From NCBI GenBank assembly GCA_023807065.1, contig JAJJLU010003840.1, forward strand, positions 1 to 28,394: DNA of 28,394 nt. The letters run 5' to 3'. This DNA is from Isotricha intestinalis. Its lineage: Eukaryota > Ciliophora > Litostomatea > Vestibuliferida > Isotrichidae. This document shows, in pieces, positions 1 through 7,450 of the stretch. The stretch's first letter is position 1. Each line of letters starts with the position of its first letter. The notes below the pieces were generated by a model that worked only from the letters and a program-made list of their open reading frames with translations, did no database searches and was not told the origin of the DNA. A program made the position numbers and the translations under genes.

Positions 1-52
1 AAACAGCCTCACTGCATGAGCTGTGAGGCTGTTGGTTTACTGTTTTTAGATG

Positions 53-556
53 TTATTCTTTCACGAACTTGAAAGTGCCAACCGCACTCGACGACTTGAC
101 AGTGCCGAAATACATCCCGTCATCCAAGCCTTCAATGCTGAAGGTGGCCTTGCCCTTGACGTTGCTTTGCTGATAGACCTGCTGGCCTATGGCATTATAA
201 ACAACAATCTCACAGTCTTCTTCGGGCAGGTTGAGACTAAACTGGCCGTGGTTCGGGTTGGGATATACCGAATGCGCATTCCCGCTGCCTTCATCAACGC
301 CAACATTACCTCCAAAGACCAGTTTGATGTTGCCACGGTAGTGGCTCACCTCTTTTGGTCCGACAAAAGAGCCAAGATTATAAGGATTCAGGTTCCAAAT
401 ATCGCTGCAATAGCTCAGGACTGTGTTGGGTGTATCCGTGAATCTGAAATAACGGATGGCATAGTCTTCGGAATTTTCGTCAACGGCAATCAGCAGGTTG
501 TCGGTGCCGTTGTAGATGAATGTGAACGACCACACCGCCAACCTCGACCTTAGCGG
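53..556 (-). CDS. T9SS C-terminal sorting-domain protein, 5'-truncated fragment (bacterial)
   Basis: This is the C-terminal part of a Bacteroidetes secreted protein. The reading frame is open from 556 down to 53 with no convincing ATG; the only initiator is a TTG at 541, so I treat it as 5'-truncated. The last 75 or so residues show the type A T9SS sorting domain: a VYPNPNHGQFSLNLPE start (the 'YPNP' hallmark), then EIVVYNAIGQQVYQ, then GLDDGMYFGTV and a final basic FKFVKE. In the family this beta-sandwich directs export across the outer membrane through the Por/T9SS machinery and is cleaved off. Upstream is a beta-rich stretch (WSFTFIYNGTDNLLIAV) typical of the preceding cargo region. Base composition is far more GC-rich than the rest of the window. 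The true N-terminus is cut at the join with the oppositely oriented fragment near 530. Confidence 0.85.
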   Translation of the reverse strand, partial: PLRSRLAVWSFTFIYNGTDNLLIAVDENSEDYAIRYFRFTDTPNTVLSYCSDIWNLNPYNLGSFVGPKEVSHYRGNIKLVFGGNVGVDEGSGNAHSVYPNPNHGQFSLNLPEEDCEIVVYNAIGQQVYQQSNVKGKATFSIEGLDDGMYFGTVKSSSAVGTFKFVKE

Positions 557-632
557 TTACGCCAAGGGCACCTACTTCGTGCGCGTGATGACCGAGAGAG
601 GAGTGGTGACGAAGAGAGTGGTGAAGAACTAA
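516..632 (+). pseudogene. Second T9SS sorting-domain C-terminus, 5'-truncated fragment (bacterial)
   Basis: On the plus strand a frame ending with TAA at 630-632 reads HTANLDLSGYAKGTYFVRV, then MTERGVVTKRVVKN. This is the classic last strand of a T9SS type A sorting domain (L-x-L-S-x-Y-A-K-G-x-Y-x-V-x-V ... K-R-V-V-K). Only about 35 residues are present. The in-frame stop at 513-515, and the fact that the opposite strand codes for a different T9SS protein up to about 530, mean the rest of this gene is missing. It is therefore the tail of a second bacterial gene joined head-on to the first. Nothing indicates expression here. Confidence 0.75.
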
Positions 633-662
633 GACGGAAAACGTTAGACTTAAGACGATTTA

Positions 663-705
663 CGACTTACGATTTGCGATTTACGAAGTCGCACATCGTA
701 AGTCG
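663..705. repeat. Inverted and direct repeat cluster in bacterial intergenic DNA
   Basis: CGACTTACGAT at 663-673 is perfectly inverted as ATCGTAAGTCG at 695-705, 21 nt apart. The core TTACGA is also repeated directly (661-666, 667-672, 681-686), with GCGAT-type steps between copies. Such short ACTTACGA/GATTTACGA arrays are familiar in intergenic DNA of gut Bacteroidetes. Function is unknown; they could fold in the transcript upstream of the terminator. Confidence 0.55.
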
Positions 706-727
706 CAAGTCTCGCATCGCAATAAAA

Positions 728-778
728 AAGGCAATGATATAGGAGTAGGCCAACTGCTATATCATTGCCTTGATTTTT
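728..778. terminator. Rho-independent, probably bidirectional terminator (bacterial)
   Basis: AAGGCAATGATATAG (728-742) pairs perfectly with CTATATCATTGCCTT (757-771), giving a 15-bp stem and a 14-nt loop. On the plus strand the stem is followed shortly by TTTTT (774-778). On the minus strand the complement of the A-run at 724-729 gives a T-run. It lies just after the stop of the plus-strand T9SS fragment (632), where a terminator is expected. Confidence 0.8.
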
Positions 779-784
779 GCGACC

Positions 785-1547
785 ACAAAATTAGGTAATT
801 CTTGATATTAAATATAATAATTAAATAATATTTGAATTTTTTTATACATTTAATTTATTTGTTTTTTTATCAAGTTTCAAAAAATTATAATTTTTCCTTC
901 CTTATATTTCTCTTCTTTTAATAAATAAAATTTGCTTTTATTTTTTATATTTTATGATACATTTAATTTTTTGTTATTCTATATTTTTATGTTTTTTCTC
1001 AAATCTTTTCATGCCTTCATTTAATGAATACCTTTTGTTTTTAATCTTTTTTGATGATAAAAATATATATATTTAGAGTATGTTAATATAAATATTGAAA
1101 TATTTTTATCTTCAATTTTTCTTTTTAATTCAGGAAAAAGTGAAGAAATATCAAAATGTCACATTAGGTATTTATGTCATTATTATTTTAATTATTTTTA
1201 GTTCTTTATAAATATTGATTTAACTATAAATAATTTAGTTTATCCTTATTAAAAATCATCCTTTTTTTTTCAAATAAAAAAATTAATTATAACATATTAA
1301 GCTTGATCACAAATTAGATGATTTTAATAAATAAATTCAATATCAATTAATTTATTTTCAAATCCTTTTAAACCTTATCTTTATTTATTTAAACTTTTAA
1401 AACTCTAATTATCTTCTCATTTGAATATTCCAAACTTTAAATGTTGAATCTTCTCTATATTGATAGAGATGTATTAAAATTTATTTTTTCTTAAATTTTT
1501 TAAGAGATTTTTAATTTTTAAATATTACTTATTATAAGAATTATCTT
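785..1547. other. Bacterial-to-protist junction and AT-rich intergenic DNA
   Basis: Composition drops abruptly between about 785 and 830, from mixed bacterial DNA (GCGACCACAAAATTAGG) to nearly pure A/T. After that no reading frame of useful length, RNA motif or repeat stands out up to the end of the minus-strand gene at 1548. It would be the 3' flank of that gene. Confidence 0.6.
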
Positions 1548-2723
1548 TCAAATCATTTGAAAAATATCTATTTCACTGTTCATATTAGATTCATTTGAAT
1601 TATCCATCATTTCAGCAACATCTATTTTTCCCCTTATAAAAGTTTTAAATTCAGTATTTCTATCCAAACTCCAAAAACCAAAAGTAATAATTTCAGAAAA
1701 TATACAAAATCCCAAAAATGACGAAAAAACAAAAAAAATATTATAAAAACTCAAAACACTATAATCTTCTTTAAATATAAAAAAATAAATATTAGTCATT
1801 ATATTTGTTAATCCATTGGATATAGTGAGATAACTAGGTTTAGTTTCTTCTATTATTTTATAATTTAAAATATATAAAATACAATTTACTATTGAATAAA
1901 TTAGGAAAAATAATAGATCGATCCATAAAGGATCATTATCTGTTTTTTTATCGAATCTAAACAAAAATTTATTTTCAATTTTAAAAATAAATACATAAAA
2001 AATTTCAAATATTAAAAGTGAAATCATTCCTATTATACCTTGAATAAATAGCATTAAATTCATATTTACAAAAAAAGAATGATTTAATTTTTTAGTGATA
2101 ATATTAGACGATCCACGGAGAATTATTGTTTGAGTTTGAATTATATAAACAAAAATAATTGCAATGATTTCATATTCCATATTATAAAGCTCAATTATCA
2201 TCAAAATTAAAGAAGTAAATAAATTAATTCCTATTGCAATTAAATGATGTCTATAAGTTCTGATTTTTAAAAAATAATTTTCAAAAAAAAGATAAGTTAA
2301 AAATAAAATGAATAAATTATAATTATCGATGAAAGTTTTATCAATTTTTTTCATGTTATTATTAAAAAAAACAGCATTATATTTTATATTACCAAATATT
2401 TTTGCTGCAGTGCTGACACACATTATAGAAACAAACCAAAATTTTGATTTATCATATGGTAAAAATTGATTTACTGTATTTTTGTGAGTTTTTGAAATGA
2501 AATAAAATTTTTTTTTTTTATAAAAAAAACTTTTTTCCTGAAAACATAAAAAAAATGATAATAAATGAGATATCCAATATAAAAATACACGGAAAACAAT
2601 TCCACTGTTAAAATAATATGGTTTAGTCAATTGAATATGAGTTTTTATACAATCAATTATTGAAATGGAAATTAAATAAATGAAACATTTTGGCTTGTGA
2701 AATTGAATAAATGATGAGTGCAT
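1548..2723 (-). CDS. Polytopic membrane protein, DMT/SLC35-like transporter candidate
   Basis: A 391-residue protein with about ten hydrophobic helices spread over residues 12 to 365 in an even, short-loop pattern. Examples are FWFVSIMCVSTAAKIFGNI, YNLFILFLTYLFFENYFL, FIQGIIGMISLLIFEIF and LLFFLIYSIVNCILYIL. The ten-helix layout, the paired-helix spacing and the segment KPSYLTISNGLTNI before the penultimate helix pair resemble the drug/metabolite transporter superfamily (EamA, SLC35 and CRT-like proteins), which move metabolites or nucleotide-sugars across internal or plasma membranes. I cannot identify a substrate or a family signature, so a different ten-helix family is possible. The soluble tail (about 25 residues) is acidic and Asn/Ser-rich. 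It is the only confident gene here that stops with TGA; the others use TAA. The first ATG in the frame is taken as start. Confidence 0.6.
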   Translation of the reverse strand: MHSSFIQFHKPKCFIYLISISIIDCIKTHIQLTKPYYFNSGIVFRVFLYWISHLLSFFLCFQEKSFFYKKKKFYFISKTHKNTVNQFLPYDKSKFWFVSIMCVSTAAKIFGNIKYNAVFFNNNMKKIDKTFIDNYNLFILFLTYLFFENYFLKIRTYRHHLIAIGINLFTSLILMIIELYNMEYEIIAIIFVYIIQTQTIILRGSSNIITKKLNHSFFVNMNLMLFIQGIIGMISLLIFEIFYVFIFKIENKFLFRFDKKTDNDPLWIDLLFFLIYSIVNCILYILNYKIIEETKPSYLTISNGLTNIMTNIYFFIFKEDYSVLSFYNIFFVFSSFLGFCIFSEIITFGFWSLDRNTEFKTFIRGKIDVAEMMDNSNESNMNSEIDIFQMI

Positions 2724-4377
2724 TTATAAATAAATAAATATTAATTATAATAATTTCCAATTGTATAAAATATTTGATTAAATTAATTATAAATATTAAT
2801 AATATTAATTTAAAAAATCATATTAAAGAGAAGAAATAAAAATTCATTAAAAAGAAGAAATTCTATATTATTGGATAACATATTATAAGATGGCTTGAAA
2901 TAAGAGATTAAGATTAATTTTTAAAGGGTAATAAATACAAATAATTTAGTTGGAATGGAATATAATTATAGTTTATAGCAAAAAGACTTATTAATGAAAA
3001 ATGAATAATATAATATTATTCAAAAATTATAAAAATATTGAAAGATTCAATTTTAGATTTGAAATTAGAATAAATATTTTATAAAGATCATTGAAAAAAG
3101 TAAAATTGAAACTTAGAATCTTTGTAATAATTAATCCTTTCAATTAATTTTTAAAATTATATTATAAGAAAGAAAAGACAATAGCCTTTTTTTTAAAAAA
3201 ATGAAATATTATAAAAATTTTGAAAGTTTTAAAGAAATTTTTTTTTCTTTTAATCCCAAATTTCTTTTCATATGTAAAGACAATAAATATTTAATCTATA
3301 AAATCAAAAATATTTTGTAAATAATTATATCATTAAAATACTTATATAATTCAAATCATAAGAAAAAAACTTTTTTATGGAATTATTTGATATTCTTCTC
3401 ATATTATATTATTAATAAATAATAAATTATCTCTTATAAGATAAGTTTTATATAATTCTAATATATTTATTGAAATTGATGTGTATAATAGAAAAAATTA
3501 TAATTATATTCCTATTAAATTAAATCAAGGAATCATTTTATTAAAATTAAATAAAATTATTCATATTTTGAGAAATTATTATTTTTTAGTGAAAAAGAAG
3601 ATAATGGATAAAAATGTATTAATAATAATAATAAATTAAATTAGAAAAAATTTATCAATGTGAAAAATTAAGTAAAGAATATCATTATAATGAAAAATAA
3701 GAAGTGTTATAAATATACTGATTTTTTATATTAAATTATAAAAAAAGCCATTTTTAATTTTCAGAATGATTTTTTTCTAGTCAAAATTAATTTTGGAAAG
3801 TTTATCAAAAAATTAATAATATGAAATTAAATTTAACTATGAATAATATAGATTATAATATTGATATTGAAAATTATAAAGTTTTGAAATTTCAAATCAA
3901 ATTTTAATTGCTGAAGAATTGTTAAATATTAAATTATTAAATGGTAAAAATGATAAAAGTTTAATCACATTAAATATAATCATTTCTTTTTTTCCTAGTT
4001 AACATTGAGTAGGAAATTAATTATAAATTATATGAATGAAGCATTATGTATGAGGAAATAGACTTTTAATATATTTATTGATGTTTAAATAAAAAAGATA
4101 TTGTTATAATAAAGTCAATTGAATAAAACTTTTTTAATTTGGCTTATTTCATATTATTATATATAATTAATACTTTAATGAAATTGTTGATTAATTATAC
4201 TTGAAAATTTTTTTTGTATATTTGGACTTTTTTCCCAAACATTGTTATTAGTTATATTTTTTGAATTATTATTACTTATTCATAAATTTTTTTTTATATT
4301 TCAATTAAATCATTTATTAATTGGATTTTTATCAATAATATAATTAATATTATATTTATGATTTGTTATAAAAATTA
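2724..4377. other. Long intergenic region upstream of the SET gene
   Basis: About 1.65 kb between the divergent genes at 1548-2723 (minus) and 4378-6711 (plus). Apart from the broken coding-like stretches described at 2980-4003, the only compact structure seen is a 7-bp inverted repeat TTTCCTA (3991-3997) / TAGGAAA (4010-4016) with a 12-nt loop. It is notable because it contains G/C pairs in otherwise A/T-only DNA. No tRNA or rRNA was found. Confidence 0.5.
2980..4003 (+). pseudogene. Decayed or unresolved gene: broken plus-strand coding-like stretches
   Basis: Several plus-strand stretches between the flanking genes read like protein but are split by stops and frame changes. There is an ATG-initiated 39-residue frame at 3201-3320 (begins MKYYKNFESFKEIFFSFNPK), a 64-codon open stretch at 3445-3636 (contains IFIEIDVYNRKNYNYIPIKL and GIILLKLNKIIHILRNYYF), a piece starting KLEKIYQCEKLSKEYHYNEK near 3638, and another starting MKLNLTMNNIDYNIDIENYK near 3820. 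In DNA this AT-rich a stop is expected about every 10 codons, so 64 open codons are unlikely by chance. A degenerated gene, or one with short introns I cannot place, would explain it. No family is recognised. Confidence 0.3.
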
Positions 4378-6711
4378 ATGGAATCACATAATAAACCAAT
4401 GATTTTATTAGAAAACTATTTTAATGGGCAATTAAAAGGGGATGATTGTCCTGCATGTCCTCCAAATTTTCAAAGGAAATCAAATGAAGATTATATATTA
4501 ACACAAGAAAAATTTGTTAAAGAACAAAAAAAATATTTTAAAAAATGGAGATATGAAGATAAAACATTACAAAATTTGAAAATCATTAATATTGAAAAAT
4601 ATTATCCTTTAGGATTTAATTTAGTTTGTAATTTTAAAGAAAAATTTATTAATCAATTAATGATTAATTTTTTTCATGAAAATGATTATATTAAACTAAA
4701 AATAAAATCAAAAATTGCAATTTATAATTATGTAATGTTTTTAGGAGAAGATGAAAAAAAAGATGTTATACCTATTTCAATATATGATGTAGATAATTAT
4801 TATAATTTAAGCCTTGATAATTGGGAAACAATTCAAGAATTATATGATATAGGAAAATATATATTAATTTTAAATCCTTATTACCAAATATATAGTGAAG
4901 AAATGTATGAAACAGAAGGAATAGATGGTTTAATTTGTCGTTCTCCGAATGAAACAATATTATTTAAAGATGAAAAAGATTTAAATAATTTTTTTAAGTT
5001 AGTAAATAAAAATAATTTTGAGGGTTTTAAAGAATTAGGAGATTTAATGATTATTAGGCATTATTATGAAAAATCAATTTTTTATTATGAAAATGCTCTT
5101 AAAGAAGAAAATAATAATATGTTAATAAAATGTAAAATTTATTCACTTTTAGCAGAAGCTTATATAAATTATAAATACTATAGTAAAGGATTAAAAAATA
5201 TTAATAAATGTTTTAATATTATAAATTCTTCTATTTTAGAAAATAAAGAAACTTTTGATAACTCATTTATAATTACTTCATTTTTTAGAAAAATAAGGTG
5301 TAATGTTGGATTAAGAAAATTCAAAGAAGCATATGATTTACTTCAACAAATTAAAGAAAATAAAGATTTTATAAATTTTTATAAATTAAAAGAAGATAAT
5401 ATAAATCAATTTATTTCTAATAAAAGAATAAAGTCACTTATTGAAATAATTTATAAAGGACATCAAAATTATTTGGGAAAATATAAGATTGAAGAAATGC
5501 TTTCAGAAGAAAAAAAGAATTTTTTTTTAAATAATGGAGATTATATTAATTCCAAATTAGAAATATCTTTTGACGAAAAGAAAGGTATTAAAATTATAGC
5601 AAAGGAAGATATACAAAAAGGAGAATATATTCTAGTTGAGAAAGCAATATATTTTTGTAAAACACATGACCCAAATAATTTATTTGAGACAAGTATAAAA
5701 ATACTAAGTGCAACTCTTTATATAAATAAAATTGAATATATTGAATGTATCAATAATTTAATTAAAATTTTAAAAAAATCACCTTTGGATTTTAAAGAAT
5801 TTTTTATTTTATGTAATGGGGAAAATTTAAATAAAAATTATGAAGAAAGAATGAAAATGTTACCTAAAGATTTATTATCTATATTGAATGTTGAAATGAT
5901 TGAAAAAATTTTTTCCTTGAATCATTATTTTACATTAAGATATTTTTGTCATGCCAATAAAATAGGAATTGGATTATGGAAATATTTTTCTTTATTTAAT
6001 CATAATTGCTCTCCTAATACTACAAATTTAGGAATTGGTGATTTTATTTTTTTAATATCAAATAAGTTAATAAAAAAAGGAGATGAAATAACAACTTTAT
6101 ACTTAAGTAGACCAAAAAATTATGAAATTAGAAATGAAATTTTTAAAAAAGAATATAATTTTGAATGTGATTGTCAATTATGTGAAATAGAGAAGAATGA
6201 TAGAATAAAATTCCCTAAATTAATGAAAAAATACGATTATTTTATTAGTCTATTATATATTGATTATGAGACTTTTGAGATGAAAAATAAAAATATTTAT
6301 GAATGTTCAAAGTTTTTAGAGGAAAATAAAAACTTTTTATCAGAGTATCAATTAGGAAAAGCATATCTTGAACTACAAAGTTGTTCAAACAAAATTGAGG
6401 AAGCTTATAAATACTATAAATTAGCAGAAAAATATTTAACTAATTATGATTTTGAACTTATAAAAATTAACTTAAATAATTTTTATGATTTTTGTAATAT
6501 TCTTATTCAAAATGGAGACCAAAAAGTTCTAAGTTATTTCCCTGAAATTTTAAATGTTTTACTTGAATTTTATAAAACTTATGGAAATTTTTCAAAAGAT
6601 GAAGTTGAATTAATGATGCAAATAAATATTCAACAAAAAATTAATGATGAATTAATTATTGAATCAGAAAAACTTAAAAAATATAAAGATTTTCAACAAA
6701 TATATAATTAA
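4378..6711 (+). CDS. TPR- and SET-domain protein, probable lysine methyltransferase (SMYD-like, no MYND finger)
   Basis: A 777-residue protein. Residues about 215-335 form helical TPR-like repeats (for example YEKSIFYYENALKEENNN and LLAEAYINYKYYSKGLKNI). A split SET domain follows. Its N-terminal part, GIKIIAKEDIQKGEYILVEK, lies near residues 400-420. The catalytic core FNHNCSPNT is at residues 540-548, with the N-H-x-C motif that binds S-adenosylmethionine and lysine. Next come GDEITTLYL and the post-SET cysteines C597-x-C599-x2-C602, which with C544 would hold a zinc ion. Further TPR-like helices (about 650-690) close the protein. This order is typical of SMYD/SET-TPR enzymes that methylate lysines of histones or cytosolic proteins. 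The MYND zinc finger usually inserted after the first SET strand is missing: the 100 or so residues between the two SET halves lack a Cys/His cluster. The protein starts at the first ATG after an A/T leader. Confidence 0.85.
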   Translation: MESHNKPMILLENYFNGQLKGDDCPACPPNFQRKSNEDYILTQEKFVKEQKKYFKKWRYEDKTLQNLKIINIEKYYPLGFNLVCNFKEKFINQLMINFFHENDYIKLKIKSKIAIYNYVMFLGEDEKKDVIPISIYDVDNYYNLSLDNWETIQELYDIGKYILILNPYYQIYSEEMYETEGIDGLICRSPNETILFKDEKDLNNFFKLVNKNNFEGFKELGDLMIIRHYYEKSIFYYENALKEENNNMLIKCKIYSLLAEAYINYKYYSKGLKNINKCFNIINSSILENKETFDNSFIITSFFRKIRCNVGLRKFKEAYDLLQQIKENKDFINFYKLKEDNINQFISNKRIKSLIEIIYKGHQNYLGKYKIEEMLSEEKKNFFLNNGDYINSKLEISFDEKKGIKIIAKEDIQKGEYILVEKAIYFCKTHDPNNLFETSIKILSATLYINKIEYIECINNLIKILKKSPLDFKEFFILCNGENLNKNYEERMKMLPKDLLSILNVEMIEKIFSLNHYFTLRYFCHANKIGIGLWKYFSLFNHNCSPNTTNLGIGDFIFLISNKLIKKGDEITTLYLSRPKNYEIRNEIFKKEYNFECDCQLCEIEKNDRIKFPKLMKKYDYFISLLYIDYETFEMKNKNIYECSKFLEENKNFLSEYQLGKAYLELQSCSNKIEEAYKYYKLAEKYLTNYDFELIKINLNNFYDFCNILIQNGDQKVLSYFPEILNVLLEFYKTYGNFSKDEVELMMQINIQQKINDELIIESEKLKKYKDFQQIYN

Positions 6712-6969
6712 ATTAAAAATTTAAATTCATAATTTGTTTTCCATTAATGGAATTAAATATTTCAATATATTTACAACTAATTTTAGATAATATAATAAAA
6801 TCTGTGGTTAAAAATAAATTAAATAAAATTGCTAAAATATGATGAATCAATTCCTAATAATTTGAAAACATAATTAAAAAACAAATATAAATAAATAAAA
6901 ATTAAATAAATTAACTCACATATATATCTTCATTAATTATATACTTTTTTCTTATTATATGTTAAAGAA

Positions 6970-7113
6970 ATGGGAGAATCAAGTTCAAAAGATTTTAATT
7001 GTAGTTTTTATTCTAGATTAATTTTTCTTATTTTATATTTGACTTTCGGTTTCATTTTTGATGTTGAAAAAAATAAAATAAAATTTTTCCTATTATATAG
7101 TTCAAAATTATAA
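6970..7113 (+). CDS. Candidate 47-residue membrane microprotein with N-myristoylation-like start
   Basis: A short frame starts MGESSSKDFNCSFYSR, continues with one hydrophobic helix (LIFLILYLTFGFIF, about residues 17-30), and ends with a basic tail (EKNKIKFFLLYSSKL). It lies between two same-strand genes. MG-x-x-x-S is the pattern read by N-myristoyl transferase in eukaryotes, and Cys11 could be acylated. Its codons carry somewhat more G/C than the surrounding spacer. Against it: the length is only 47 codons, and an overlapping frame from an ATG about 12 bases upstream is also open for 20 codons. No homolog is recognised. Confidence 0.3.
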   Translation: MGESSSKDFNCSFYSRLIFLILYLTFGFIFDVEKNKIKFFLLYSSKL

Positions 7114-7167
7114 TATTTTAAACAATAAAATTATCATTAAATTGGATTAAATTTAATAAATATTTTT

Positions 7168-7281
7168 TGTGGTAACAGGTCAACTTGTTATATAGAGGGA
7201 GAGTTTGTTTAACTATAGCCTAGTAGGTGTATTTCCTAACAAATACTAAAACTTGGTCTTTTACTAATTAAAATTAGTTAT
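7168..7281 (+). ncRNA. Structured RNA candidate with tRNA-like A box and nested hairpins
   Basis: This is the only visibly G/C-richer patch in the spacer upstream of the surface-protein gene. It contains hairpin TAACAGG (7173-7179) / CTTGTTA (7184-7190) with loop TCAA and one G-U pair. TAGCCTAGTAGG (7216-7227) is a perfect match to the tRNA/Pol III A-box consensus TRGCNNAGYNGG. Hairpin GTATTT (7229-7234) / AAATAC (7241-7246) follows, then ACTAATT (7263-7269) / AATTAGT (7272-7278). TAACTA (7210-7215) can pair with TAGTTA (7275-7280) to close a cloverleaf-sized unit. There is no B box, the D-stem does not pair well and the 'anticodon' loop is 6 or 8 nt, so this is not a normal tRNA. A tRNA relic, another Pol III RNA or chance are all possible. 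Confidence 0.28.
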
Positions 7282-7450
7282 TTTAGATTTTAAATAATAT
7301 TTATAATTTCATTACAAAATTTTTCACTAATTAAAAATTAATTATCATAATAATAAATTCCAATAAAAAATAAATTAAATCTTTTCATACCATATTTTAT
7401 ACCAATTAGTTAATAATATAATAAATAAAAAAATACAAAAAAAAATAAAC

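Larger units (their letters stand above)
6712..7450. other. Intergenic region between two plus-strand genes
   Basis: A 739-nt A/T-rich spacer that holds the microprotein candidate (6970-7113) and the structured island (7168-7281). The last 170 nt, directly upstream of the long surface-protein gene, are almost pure A/T with A-runs leading to the start codon, as in the leaders of the other genes here. No distinct promoter motif is recognised. Confidence 0.5.

Noticed and set aside
50..553. A 167-codon plus-strand frame across the bacterial region
   Set aside because: It is antisense to the T9SS sorting-domain frame, which has a recognisable YPNP motif and conserved C-terminus. The plus reading has no recognisable domain.
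785..1547. Horizontal transfer of the bacterial T9SS fragments into the protist genome
   Set aside because: Both fragments are truncated, keep bacterial composition and a bacterial terminator, and lie at the very end of the window. A chimeric contig is simpler.
2980..4003. Reading TAA as Gln to obtain a continuous frame here and at 20700-21400
   Set aside because: Translating any A/T-rich DNA with TAA as Gln gives plausible-looking protein. The long confident genes use TAA only as a stop, so a reassigned code is not supported.
4772..4957. Minus-strand 61-codon frame inside the SET gene
   Set aside because: It lies fully within the long plus-strand gene with recognisable domains.
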